A program made the position numbers and the translations under genes. Below, piece by piece: positions 46,808 to 59,698 of a DNA stretch of 64,000 nucleotides (positions are counted from its first letter, which is position 1; every line of letters starts with the position of its first letter). This stretch comes from Diphasiastrum complanatum (taxonomy: Eukaryota; Streptophyta; Lycopodiopsida; Lycopodiales; Lycopodiaceae): assembly GCA_029204225.1 (NCBI GenBank), contig CM055097.1, positions 53,125,592 to 53,189,591 on the forward strand, in the 5' to 3' direction. The notes beneath the pieces were generated by a model. It was not told the origin of the DNA. It made no database searches and saw nothing but the letters and a program-made list of their open reading frames with translations.

Positions 46808-47290
46808 TTGGCGAAGACAGAAGACCAGTCTTGGTCAATTGATGTAGAAAAGCTATTCAAAGTCACAACAAGAAACAAAGGCTCTTCAAAAGAAGCAACA
46901 CCATATTTTCTTACTTATGGTATGCATCCTATTTTATCTATTGGATTTGAGGTGACAACTTTTCGTATTCAAGCTCAACGAACAGATGCAGAATGTATTA
47001 ACAAAAGGTTGATGACTATTGAAGAACTATCTGAAGCTCGTGCAAATTCACAAAAATTAACGGAGGAAATCTAGGAACACCAAAAGAAAAAGTATGATAG
47101 TCGTATCAGGAAAAGTGATCTTAAAGCTGATGACTTTGTACTAATCTATGATAGTCGACATCAAAAGTTCTCTGAAAAACTTCATATGAGATGGCTTGGA
47201 CCTTATAAAGTAATAGAGGTGTTCGATAATGGTTCTGTTCAACTCCAATCACTTGAAGACGAACTATTACCGACATGAATTAATGGATCC
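46808..47290 (+). pseudogene. gypsy integrase C-terminal region joined to gag
   Basis: After gag, without protease, RT or RNase H, the frame reads SKEATPYFLTYGMHPILS, the TPFxLxYG block of gypsy integrase, then KKKYDSRIRKSDLKADDFVL and MRWLGPYKVIEVFDNGSVQL, the GPYxV C-terminal fold. A stop after EEI and a final stop near 47277 occur. About 3 kb of pol is therefore deleted. Confidence 0.8.
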
Positions 47291-47309
47291 AGATTCAAGA
47301 AATATTATC

Positions 47310-47810
47310 TTTGACCATAATTTTTTTCTCATTCTTTTCTAGGATCATTTTGGAACTTTTCGTGACTTTTCTCCTATTTTTTCTAGAATTGTTCATGAAT
47401 TTTCTACCACTTTCTAGCATTCTCTTTCTAGTATTTTTCTCCAACTTTTCAAGAATTTTTCTAGCATCTTTCTCCAATTATGAAAATTTTCGAGAAATTT
47501 TCTAGCATCTTACTAAAAATCTTTTTGAGACTTTTTTGCGAGTTATTTCTATCATCTTTTTGAAAAATTTTCAAGACTATTTTAGAATCTTTTTGAGAAT
47601 CTTTCTAGACTCTTTCCAAAATCTCATGGAACCTTTTTGAGAATCTTTCAAGAATTTTTCAAGACTCACCAAATTTGTAAAAAACTTGTTATAATTTTCG
47701 CGGATCGTTTTCAAGAATTTTTCTAGCATGTTTTTGCGAATCTTTCTAGAATCTTTCTAGTATCTTTTTGGGAATTATTCAAAAATCTTTCTACAGACTT
47801 TTTGTATCCA
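47310..47810. repeat. Degenerate TTCTAGAA/TTTTTGAGAATC-rich repeat
   Basis: The words TTTCTAGAATC, TTTTTGAGAATCTTTC, TTTCTAGCATC and CAAGAATTTTTC recur at irregular short spacing over 500 bp. Directly downstream of the deleted gypsy element. Open frames on both strands across it are compositional. Confidence 0.65.
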
Positions 47811-48469
47811 TCTATTTAAGATGATGGACACATTAAATTTACTCCCACGTGTTTAAACGGTCTTACCATCATTAAGACTGATCTGTCAAATCATATTTTG
47901 AAACTATGAGCCATGCACGCTATTAATAATGGACATGACAGATGTCACGTCATCATCCTCTCCACACTGCCACTGCATATCATAGTCATTTTCTAATTTT
48001 CTCCTCACACATTCTTCTTGTATTTTTTATGCTTTCTTACGTTACTTACGATCACTATCTTTTCCATCAAGCATTCTATTACAACTTGTTGCGATCTGCG
48101 GAGCTTTCGTCAATTATTCGACAAAATGGCTTCTGGATCCAGCTCTTCTATTACCTGGAAAGCACACGCAAGAATCCGGCTGGCATCAATACAGCCCCTT
48201 CTGAATCAATGCAGGTTGGAAAGCTTGAAAGCGGAACCTTCAGTCATCCTTTATGAAGTCAGTACTGAATTCGTGAAATCCATCCACTCAATATCTTTGT
48301 TAAAGGTTCCAACAAGTGATCAAAATTTAAAGAGGGAAGCAATAATTGAAAAGTAGCATTAGTTTTTAGTGAAATTACTATTTGGGTAAAGCAAGGTTTG
48401 TGTCCCATTGAACATCACAATTAGATTAAAACCTACATGAGTTTCATGGCTCTTTGAGTGTTAGGCACT

Positions 48470-48600
48470 TAAGGTAAACTCAGAACCTTGGATTTGGTAT
48501 GGACGTACTTCTATTGGCCAAAAATGAAAATTCTTATGGAGTCTTATGTACTTAATTGTAATTATTGCAAATTGACAGACTAACGAGAAATTTTGTTGAT
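48470..48600 (+). pseudogene. gypsy integrase zinc-binding fragment
   Basis: The plus strand reads LRTLDLVWTYFYWPKMKILM then ESYVLNCNYCKLTD, matching the FYWPKM...YVxxCxxC block at 13480-13560. About 45 codons only. Confidence 0.65.
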
Positions 48601-51600
48601 CTCAAGATGATTTAATGATGATGTAAAAATGTTTTTTAGTCAGTTGTTATGAAATTATTATCTAAAAAAATCTAAGTAACAAATCTTTCAATTTGAAACT
48701 CTTCAACTTCTTGATGACCAAAGTGATGATGAAATTCAAAATTTTGATCAAGAAGTATTCGTAGATAGTCAAAGTTTTACCTAGGATAAAGAAGACCATA
48801 TTTTACAAAAAAAATGTAGATATCAATCATTTGGAAGAGCAAATTTCAAATGTAAGTGATGGTCAATTGGATGAGCAAATGATGATTGATTGGATGAGCC
48901 AACTTTTGAAACATGTGGTAATCAAGGGGTTCAATTGGAGGGCGATTGACTAAAACTTGATGGTTAATGCAATTTTGAGCTATAGTCGCCCATAGTCCCC
49001 GCAATCAATCTTCCAACATGATACCCTAGACAAAGTCCAATTCCTTACTGAAGACATTATGACCATCAAAGTTTGGTACAAAATCTACATTAGAGCTTTA
49101 CACCAATGCACCATCAAGTTGTTGAAGTTGTTTAGATTATAGAGAGAGAATCAGTGCATCTATTGATCTTTTGAAATGATGATTCAATGACATTGGTGCA
49201 CCATGATTAGGAATTGGATGGCTATCTTAGAAATTCAATCTATGAATCATTTTACTAATTTAGTTTAAGAGCAATTGAAGATTTTTCTATTATTGATAAT
49301 GATTTAATGGAACATGGAATATTTTATGGTGATATTACCAATAATCAAGAAGTTTGATTATTCCATAGAGATCTTATTCATCCTAATATTCTAGACTTAA
49401 AATTTCTACAAAACTATCCTTAATGAGTCCATTTTACAAGAGTTTAATTTGGATATTGTCGGAAAATATTATTTTAATGGGGTCTAATCAGAGTTTAATC
49501 AGACCAATATTTAATTCAGACCATGCATATTATTCAATCTATCTCAATGTGAACAATGATTGAAAATATTTTCTCAGTCAAGCAAAATTCCTTGGGAAGT
49601 TGATTACAATCTATGTCTTAAATCAATATCAATTTCTTTGGGAAGAATCATCAGTTTACATGTATGAATGCAATCATTCTATTATTGAGTGGTATTAACA
49701 ATAATTTTCTATGAATGACAAATTAAAATAGTCAAAACATCAAGTTCAAGGTTCAGTTTTGGAGTTCTTTATGATGTTTCAAGCAAATTCATAGATAGCT
49801 ATTGATGCGGTACACTCGAAAGCATAGCCAATTTAAATTTCAAAGTTGCCAAATCAAGTTCTAATAATAATGAGTTTATCTATGGATTTATTTCAATGGA
49901 TTCAATGATGATTAGCCAAATTCTAATGAAACCTTGTCCAAATTTGAGAAATTATACTTTGGTCAACAATACCTCTAGAGATATGTCTCAACATACATCC
50001 AAGTTGTATCTCTAACATAAACTATCTTGTATGAAGGATTTATATGTGATCAACAACTCATAACTACAAGTGTTGATGGATCAATTATAGTATTGTTAAT
50101 TAAGATGATCAAACAACATGAATTGCTTAATGTAGGAATTTTTTTTTTAAGTAGGGACAATGTTATGTATCTTAAATACATAAGTGCCCAAAATGCATAA
50201 CAATATCCATTGTAAGTTTTGTTGGGGGCCTGAAAAAAATAATCACCTTTAAGAATGAAGGCGGTTTCCTCTTTAGACCGCTCAAAACATCTAAAATTAG
50301 TATAACAAGCCAAAAATGGTTTAAAGTAGACTTAATAAAATAATAAGGTCTAATTGTTGAACTTCAAGATACTTATGTAGAGCTTATTCATGGGCTTTTC
50401 CCATAAGTAGGCACTCGACATCATTTTTAGAATCTTTTGGCTCATTTGCATTTGAGTGAACTTCTCGCTCCATCTTCTCTTCCTCTTTGTAAATATGAGC
50501 CCTGAGATTTGACCTTGCTAGGTCTCATGTGCCTTATCACATGAATCCATGTACTCCACACTCTTAATAATGGAACTCATGTCCTTTTGATGTGAGCTTA
50601 ATGGTAACTAGTGGTTATTTGCTAGATTTTGTCCTCGTCAACATCAATGTGATGGTTGCCTCTATGTCCTCGCTTGTTTAGCATTGATTAAGAGGTTTTG
50701 CACATGACATAAGTTAACATAGTTTATACTATTTTATCTTCACTTTTGTATCCATAAAAGCTTTCTTATTCTATCCTTTACATCGACATTTACAATCTCC
50801 CATTCCATTGTTTCAACATCACGAGGTTCCACGATTACACTGAACATCCATGTGGTGAGAGACACATATCTATAATTAGCAAAATGATTTAAGTTAAGCT
50901 CATAATGCTTTCCTACCTTCTCTTCTCTCGCTCCCTCCCTCTATTCTTGTTGCCAACCATCAATATTTGTTAGAGTTATTAATAGTGTAAGAAATATTCT
51001 GACCTTTGTGGACAACAAGTCCAATATCTATATTAATGGTTTCCTACAATTCTTTAGTAGCCTTTCTTTTTATACAACAATAATTGTGATACATAACATG
51101 TCCATGCATGGTTTTCAATGTTATTTCTTGTCTTAAAACACATAGCTAGTTATGTTGAATCTACCCATATCCATTGAAATGGAACTTTTTCTCAAAAGTA
51201 GGCACAATTTTTCATATTGTGTTACTTATATATTTGTATAGAAATACAAAGTACTACTCATTGTTTTTCATAGATAAATTCACAATGACTTCGGATTTTC
51301 ACCATTATGAAATAAAGTGTTGAATCTCTTTGTTTGAAGATCTTATATATGGAGTCAGAAGATGTTTAAGCCACATAACTTGCTACAATGCTGGTTTTGC
51401 GCACAAAATTGAAATGTGTGCAACTTAATGAGGTATTTTGTCACCTTTCAAATATCAACCAAATTAAAACAACCCTATAGATAGTAAGCTCCAATCAGAT
51501 TTAAGTTATGTACATGTCATGTTTGATGTATAAAATTCAATACAATTTTATTGCTACTCTTTTTCTTCTCTCCATATATAGTAATATAATGTCATTATTT

Positions 51601-51604
51601 ATTC
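48601..51604. other. No gene seen; AT-rich intergenic DNA
   Basis: Only short frames with stops. Near 48700-48950 an Asp/Glu/Gln-rich plus-strand frame (LLDDQSDDEIQNFDQEVF) may be a decayed coding piece but is not recognisable. No transposon end, RNA gene or repeat array identified. Confidence 0.45.
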
Positions 51605-51605
<1 letters not shown>

Positions 51606-51687
<82 letters not shown>

Positions 51688-51695
51688 CACACACG
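51606..51695 (+). repeat. (TG)n microsatellite ending in GCGCGC(AC)n palindrome
   Basis: About 38 TG units run to 51681, then GCGCGC and an AC run, so the tract is partly self-complementary. Confidence 0.97.
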
Positions 51696-52132
51696 TGCAT
51701 ATAGTATATATTATGTATGTAGATATACATATACTCACATACATATATGTGAAAACTGCTTTAGCCAAATAGTATTTCATCATTGCAAAGAATAGTAACA
51801 ATCAAATAAAAGAATTTGGCATATGCTTATATGGATAAATAGTATGACATATTTATATGGACAAATTTTCATTATGTATCTAAGAAAAATGTTTATCTAA
51901 TTCATGTATATTATTCTTAAAAATCATGACAAAAAATGAGTTCTACTTTACTAATGCATCAAAACATAAACAAGTTAGTTACTAAAATAGTGACTATAAT
52001 AGGTAGTAATGGAAGAAGTAAATGTAGGCATAAAATAGGTTCAACAATCATCATCAATGCTACCTTGAATCCTCAAGAAAAGATAACATGTGACATCATC
52101 ACAAACTATCCTTTATTTACCTACCTACTAGA

Positions 52133-52158
52133 TGTGTGTGTGTGTGTGTGTGTGTGTG
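52133..52158 (+). repeat. (TG)n microsatellite, about 13 units
   Basis: Uninterrupted TG run, 36 bp before a CT microsatellite. Confidence 0.95.
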
Positions 52159-52189
52159 AATCAATCAATCTCTCTAACCATACATAATC

Positions 52190-53165
<976 letters not shown>

Positions 53166-53222
<57 letters not shown>
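53166..53222 (+). repeat. (TG)n microsatellite, about 28 units
   Basis: Uninterrupted TG run. Confidence 0.97.
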
Positions 53223-53224
<2 letters not shown>

Positions 53225-54087
53225 ATTTGTACATCTGTATTCACATGGTACAAATATACATCTTTTCTTTGATGATTTGAGAAAAGGGACAAGCCAAGTT
53301 CACAAGCAACCTAAATAGATCATTGTCTATAGAAACCATATTTTTATCAAGAATAATAATTCCAAATTATCTTCTTGACCATACAATCTTGGTTATTGAT
53401 GTTAGCTTATAATCATGAAAAAATTAACTATCAATATTTTATAAGTTAGTGGATAATATTTGCATTTGTCATAGCAACTTATGACATCATTACATTCAAA
53501 TATCATGAGGAAGATGGCACAAATATTTTAGAAAGATTGATACTTCCGACACAAAGATTTTGCATGGATTGGAAGTTCTTCAATTCTATAACTAAAGTCG
53601 TATGGTAGTACATAAACTTAAACATTTAGTACATATATTTGAATCAATTTTCAAAGCATGGTGATATTAACATCAAAACCATACATGTAAATATAGAAAT
53701 AACAACTTGTCGACTTTTTGTTGTTGATTTTTTTTTAAATCGTTTTTATTACATTTTCTCCTTGCTCTTATAGTCAATATACCCAAACCAAATATATTAT
53801 TTAACAAATGTTTATTGGAACAAATGCAAAGACAATTATATATTGTTTGACTTTTCATATATGAACATTTGAAGAAATTTTTTTAAAAAGAAAGTGAAAC
53901 TTTGAATTTTTTGTCATAGTCATTTACCCTATGTTATTTTATTTTTGTACTAAGATTAAGAGCACATATATGGAAGACGAGCTTTTCATAAAAAAAAAAT
54001 TTCATCATGTTGAAACACCAACTCAAGTCTCAAATCATCATCATCCACCTTCACAATATTCTTGAATTCAATTTTAAATGCCTCTTC
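53223..54087. other. No gene seen; AT-rich
   Basis: Only short frames, none recognisable. Confidence 0.45.
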
Positions 54088-54590
54088 TTGATCACTGTTG
54101 TCATGCCTATGATTGGACCAACCTCGAATCTGTAAGGAGGTCAAAAGTCTAGGTTGACCTATGAATTAATCATGATTATGAGGGGTTGCGTCTTTCATGG
54201 TATTAAATCATAATAAATGGTTGAGGCCTAAAATGAGTGATGGTGGATTCATATGGAACTAGTAGTGACTCAACAATAAGTGGAAAATGTGGCCCAATTA
54301 GCTTAATGTGTCCCGATGAGGTGTCCCATATCACTCCTAGTTGGCGTAGAGATTCGGAGGGTATAAGCATACCATAGGCCTCTCCAAGAGGAGAACTTAA
54401 TTTACGAATTGTAGCTACATATTGTTGGATTGACATCTCTCCTACCATTAGAATTATTGCCTTTGGTCCAAAACTTGGGGGATAGATTTGTTTGATCTAG
54501 ATTGGTTGGGTAGGTTTGATCTATCATTCGTTCTTGTTGTGTTAATTACCTTCAACATCCTACTTGTGACATTAAGTCATCTATCTTGAG
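54088..54590 (+). repeat. gypsy-type LTR fragment
   Basis: Starts TGTCATGCCTATGATTGGACC, comparable to the LTR starts at 30.79 kb and 14.7 kb, and shares CCAAAACTTGGGGGATAGAT-like sequence with the 30.99-31.02 kb part of the former. No coding sequence is attached. Borders are approximate. Confidence 0.5.
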
Positions 54591-54639
54591 GTTTGGGGGT
54601 CCTCTATCACAAACCACTCATTGTACACTTATAAATAAG

Positions 54640-55248
54640 TGATTAGGCCAAAGTTTGAGTTGGATTATCTTGTGATAGTGTAGGCTACTTACACGTGGCT
54701 TGATGGTAGAGGTCTAGTGACATAGCACCTCTTGATTTCATTTGTCAATTTGGACCAATCATATTGTAAGATGCACCAAAATGGTCCAATCATTGTAAGA
54801 GGTGGGAGGTGGTCCAATCAAAGTAAGAGGTGATTTTAGAGAGGTCCGCCGATCATTGTACTCCATTACCACTCTTTGGATTTCGAGCTACTATGAGTGA
54901 GAGTGAGATTGAGTCCACACTTAGTTTTTTTATGAGAGATTTGGAGGTTGCATGCTCCAACACTTAGATTATTTTTCACATTCTCTCTCTACCCGAGAGC
55001 TTGATGTAGAATTCTCTCTCTACCTGAGGGCAAGCCAATTTTATACTAAGCTTTTTCACCCAAAGTTACCTCTCATTATGTGTGATGAATGGTAATTGAT
55101 AGATGCATGTGTAGAGTGCTCTTGCCTTGTATTTTTGGAGCTAGATTGCTTGTATCTTGTGAAAGGTAGATTTATGTGCAATCACACACATCTTAGGAGA
55201 TCATTCACATTGTTTGAGATGTCCTCACATGTGTGAAAAGTACACACA
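54640..55248 (+). repeat. copia LTR, diverged relative of the 15.2 kb family
   Basis: Begins TGATTAGGCCAAA and ends ACACACA like the LTR at 15237-15825, with shared internal order (CTTACACRTG, GTCCAATCA repeats, CTCTCTCTAC, final CACATGTGTGAAA). A decayed primer site CAGTATCAGAGC follows at 55266, displaced by 17 bp. Confidence 0.65.
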
Positions 55249-55282
55249 TTGGAGGACTTGATAGCAGTATCAGAGCATTAGA

Positions 55283-55549
55283 AAAATATGTGAATGTTTT
55301 GCTTGATTCTAGAAGCACTCACAATTTTATCATCACTTCAAGCTTATGCACAAGCCAAAAAATGATAAAATTGTGAGTGCTACTAGCATCAAGCAAAACA
55401 ATCACATCTTTCCCTAATACTTTGCCACTAACTTGAAACAACTGATTAGGATGGAAATATTGTGTGCTAAAATTGCAAGTACATGCACAATTATCAACTA
55501 AATTGACCTCAAGCATACTTTCAGGTATCTCCATAGTCATATTGCTCAA
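55283..55549. pseudogene. Two gypsy protease fragments facing each other (palindrome)
   Basis: On the plus strand 55290-55340 reads VNVLLDSRSTHNFI; on the minus strand 55549-55350 reads GKVLGKDVIVLLDASSTHNFI after a gag-like tail (MEIPESMLEVNLVDNCACTC). Both correspond to the LLDSGSTHNFI retropepsin box. The DNA arms 55297-55333 and 55362-55398 are reverse complements with 2 mismatches in 37, separated by 28 nt. Confidence 0.8.
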
Positions 55550-55689
55550 TGATTTTTTTTCTTATAGGGGCACCATTTAGCACAATGCTCAGGTTTATTC
55601 CAGAGACTTATATGTTGGAGGCGGGATGCGAACGGAGGAAGAAAGAAGAAAATGGTTACAGAATGACTCTCCTATTATTATGGGCTGCT

Positions 55690-56290
55690 ATGAGCAAGAA
55701 CAGTGTAAAGAATGTAAATGCATAAATATGATAACAGCTCAAGCGTTCTAACCTACAGGATCGTGAAATAATTCATACCCAAACAAAAATGAGTACAGTC
55801 CACCGAAGAGATTAGATGTTGTGTGGTATTACTGTGAATTGGTTTTCAATATGAAGTTCAGTTCAGAATGTAAAGGAGTGATAATGCAAGTTCCTCAGGC
55901 GTCAAAGATAGTCATCGTTTGATCACATACTAAGGAGTCATTGACATCCGTGATCTGATCAGAGTGAGTGAACAAGAGTGAATAAGTAGTAAGAGTGTAA
56001 TATTCAAATCACAACATTATACATCTACGTTAAACACAGATGATAGAACGTGTTGCTTCTATATTACAATGAAATCTTGAACAATACTAAATACGTTACA
56101 GCCAAAAATAGAGGCGTAACTTGGATGCTCGATATCCTTCGCTCTGTTGGCAGAGCATTCTAGAAAATGCATGATGAAGATGTATTTATACACCGCATTC
56201 TTGTAATTTATTACAATAAATGTTTAGCTATCAACTATGTAAGTCGTTGTACTAACACCATTGCGAGTCGAATGAGAAACTTAAAAGAAA
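55690..56290 (-). repeat. Second copy of the 40.3-40.9 kb copia LTR segment
   Basis: Shares GAGTACAGTCCACCGAAGAG, CCTCAGGCGTCAAAGA, TCTGATCAGAGTGAGTRAACA and ATTACAATAAATGTTTRKCT with 40350-40860 in the same orientation. A TATA-like GTATAAATAC is at about 56190 (minus). No pol is attached, so it may be a solo LTR or truncated copy. Confidence 0.68.
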
Positions 56291-57420
56291 CTTCTGGAAT
56301 ATTCTCCTAAATTCCCTCAAAAAAGTGTCTTAAATTAGGGTGTTTTCAAAAACACCTTGCTCACGCATAAAACATCTTTGAAAAATGATAAAAAAAAAAA
56401 AGGTGATTTTGAACATTTTCAAGATTTTTGAATTTTAAAAAGACAACAAGTCACTTTTCATAATGAAATTTAAAATAAAATAACAAAAAGTTGAAACATA
56501 TTAAAATTTGCTCTATTTTCAAAAACATGCATTTCGACACAATAAACTATACACAATAATGTCTTGATTTCATGCATTTTACAAAATTAAACGGTAGTCT
56601 TTCGCAAAATGTCCAGATATTTATGTTTCTTGCACTAATACCAATATATACAAAAAAAAAATTATATGGAACTTTCACTCTCGTAGCCATCTGTACCCCT
56701 CGTAAACCACGAAGCAAATCCTAAAGATGTTGTAGAAATGGCTTTGTTAAAAATAGTGGGTCCCCATCCATTTGGCTTGTTAAGCAGTCTAAAGAATGGG
56801 CATAAAAAAATACACCAACTATGCATTACATGTGATATTTCCAAATATCTTTCTATACGGTCACTGCCTAGACAAGTGTAATGTTCCAGTGTCATGAAAT
56901 CTCCGTGTGATCTTCAATTGCATAGAAATATAATTTCCTATTTCCCTTTGCCTCAAAAAGTTGTAGACATGGGTTCACTCCTTTTTTTCTTTGCTGCAAA
57001 AAGTTGTAGACGTGTGCTAAATAATTAGATTACTAGAGCAAAACATAAAACAGTAAATACAAGACTCTGCAAATAGAAATTTGGATCTAGATAGCAACGT
57101 TGTTGTCATATCCTATTTATTTGCAAAGATGATATAACAAGATACAGTCTCTTCTACAACCAATTTGTTTGCCTTCTTAGCCAAGGTTTCCTGGAACATT
57201 ATGCATAACCATCTAATCATTAGTAAATGAAAACACTCCCTCTAGGTATAATCTGAACTTTTCAAAAAAACAATATGAATTGACACATCAATCAAAGGTA
57301 GCTTCAATAGGTCAACCATTCCAAGTGCTAAAGCCATTAGAATGTAAACATGATACTAAATTGGCTGATATCTCAATTAAATGAATAGACTACCTAACAT
57401 ATCCTATAGAAACCATGAAA
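56291..57420. other. No gene seen; AT-rich
   Basis: Short frames only. A minus-strand frame at 56895-56662 has no recognisable domain. Confidence 0.45.
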
Positions 57421-58100
57421 GAAGATGCTCCAACTAAATACAATATATACAGTTGGTGCTTCAACTCGATACAATGTATCGGTTGAAACACCAACTCGAT
57501 GCAATGTCCACAACTCGATCCAGTGCATCGGATTTTATAATAAGTAAAAAAAGTTTATTATAAAATTCGATGCATTCCATCGGAACACACCAACTGGATA
57601 TGGTGCATCAGAATTCAGATTTTTTTTTTCAATTTTTTTTGTTTTTTTACATTTTTAAAAAAAATTCAATACGCCTTTTTGTTAAGGTTGAGCATAAAAA
57701 ATCTAACAAAAGATCTTCATTGTGATCAACTGAATACGGCGTATCGGATTTTTGAAAATATATTTTACAAAAAAATATCTTTTTTTTAATTTTTTTTTGA
57801 AAAAAAAAATCCATATTCCGATGCGCCGTATCCAGTTGGTGTGTTCCGATGGAAAGGTATTGACATAGTGTATCAAATTTTCTATTGAATTCTTTTAAAT
57901 TGACCTTAAATTAGAAATGTTGAATGACGTTTTGACACAGAGTATTGAAAATTCGGTTACACTTGTCATTATATGAGAAGTATTTTTTATTTTGATTTGT
58001 TTAACACAAATTTTGATATGTCGTATCGAATTTATGGTTAAAGCAATCGCTTTCACAATGAATTCAATACACCGTAAAAAAAAATTAACGAATTCAATAA
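57421..58100. repeat. Repeat region built of GATAC-N-GTATC dyads with fold-back arms
   Basis: A short dyad recurs: GATACAATGTATCGG (57468), GTGCATCGGATTTT (57523), GATATGGTGCATCAG (57597), AATACGGCGTATCGG (57733), GATGCGCCGTATCC (57820) and GATATGTCGTATCG (58015). Arms 57578-57629 and 57801-57851 form a nearly perfect inverted repeat of about 50 bp with a 170-nt spacer; 57524-57543 and 57555-57574 form a 20-bp hairpin with one mismatch. Confidence 0.75.
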
Positions 58101-58552
58101 GGTCTGATTTTCTTGTTAGTTGTAATCTTACTTTTGATCCTTATCCAAAGTTGACCTTCTAGAATATGGCTAAAATCCAAAGAGCTAGTCTCCTAGAATA
58201 TAGAAATATTCCCTACAAAATAGGATCTAAGGAAAATGGTCAACTCTTATCGTCTAGAATTATATACACACATGTGAGCATCCACTTGCCATGTGGGAGC
58301 ATTTACTCATGCACATGCAAGGAAAAGCTAATTTCTAGGTGACTAGTCAACTTGACTAAAAACTAGTCATATCATGTTCACACTAACTAGATTGATACAA
58401 AATCAAATTAGATATATACAAGTATGAAAAATACTTTCTTTCACAGGTGGGAACAGGCTCCGCACGTGTGAAATCAGATCATGAACATTGTTCTAATGAT
58501 TGATCTTTATTTACAATAAACAATGTCAAGTGAGAAGTGACAATTTTCAACA
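58101..58552 (-). repeat. 3' LTR of the outer copia element (left border unknown)
   Basis: On the minus strand it starts TGTTGAAAATTGTCAC at 58552 directly after the polypurine tract GTGAGGAGGAG. The other LTR lies outside the window, so the left border is a guess. CACACGTGCGGAG near 58455 resembles the CACACGTGTGAAA motif in the nested element's LTR. Confidence 0.6.
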
Positions 58553-58565
58553 CTCCTCCTCACTC

Positions 58566-59698
58566 CTAACTTGGCAAATCTAATGTGCATCTATCTACAA
58601 TTCCAAGAGCATATCTTAACTTGAAAAATGGATCTTTGGACAATGGCTTGGTTAAGATATCAGCTACGCATTTGGATGATGGTACATGATGTAGTTGCAC
58701 CAACTTGAATTGTACCTTCTCCCTCACAAAGTGATGAGCTATCTCAAGATGCTTTGTTCTAGCATGGAAGATAGGATTGGAAGCAATTTGTTGAGAAGCT
58801 TGATTGTCACAAAATATGTAAGGGATCTCCTCGGCCTCTAGCACATGTAGCTCCATCAAGAGTCTTCTTAGCCATAGGAGCTCTTTGGTTGTTGAAGTCA
58901 ATGCCTTGTATTCGGCTTCACAAGAAGATAGTGAGATAGTATTTTGCTTTTTGGAGAACCAAGATATTACTCCTCCACAAAGGAACGTTGCAAATGCACT
59001 AATGGACTTTCTATCCATCTTGTCACCTGCAAAATCTGAATCCGAGTAGGCTCTCAAGTGTAAGTTAGATCCTTCATAAAGTATGCCAAAAAATCTAGTA
59101 CTAGAAACATATCTAAGCACTCTCTTGGCACTTTTCCAATGATGCACTGAAGGAGCTTGCATGCTTTGACTCAACTTGCTTACACAAAAGCTTAAGTCAG
59201 GTCCAGTGATGATTAAATAGATTAGGGATCCTATAAGCTTTCTAAAGAGGGTGATGTCCTCAAAGGATGCTTCATCACCTTCATTAGTTGCTTTCACAAC
59301 ATGCTCCATAGGGGTGTCAATCCCCTTACAATATTTCATACCAAACCTTTCAAGAATGGAAGTAGCATATTTAGATTGACTTATGAAAGTACAATTGCTA
59401 CTTCTAGACACTTCTATCCCAAGTATAAACTTTAGGAAGCCTAGATCTACCATCTTGAACTCACTAGATAAATCAACTTTTACTTTGCTTATGCCTTCAT
59501 CATCATTTCCTGTCATAATGATGTCATCTACATAAAGCACCAAAATGATGATCTTTCCTTCATTACATTTGAAATATAAAGAAGGTTCATAAGCACTTAG
59601 TACAAAGCCATGGGAATAGAGAAAATCATGCAACCTAGAGTACCAAGCTCTAGGTGCTTGCTTCAAGCCATAGAGGCTCTTCCTTAAGTAGCACACCT
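58566..59698 (-). pseudogene. Outer copia element, 3' half of pol (RT end and RNase H)
   Basis: An unbroken 376-codon frame on the minus strand. It starts inside RT at CYLRKSLYGLKQAPRAWYSR, has the catalytic VLYVDDIIMTG, DLGFLKFILGIEV, RKLIGSLIYLIITGPDLSF, then RNase H: AYSDSDFAGDKMDRKS, TISLSSCEAEYKAL, FCDNQASQQIASNPIFHART and a proper C-terminus ADILTKPLSKDPF, ending just before the polypurine tract. The upstream part of the same pol continues at 61726 beyond the nested insertion. Confidence 0.92.
59694..59698. other. 5-bp target-site duplication, left copy (CACCT)
   Basis: CACCT directly precedes the nested LTR and is repeated at 61721-61725 directly after the other LTR. Confidence 0.93.

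Noticed and set aside
51508-51801. Cys-Val and Thr-His repeat frames
   Set aside because: Translations of the TG/AC microsatellite; the same applies at 53071-53280.
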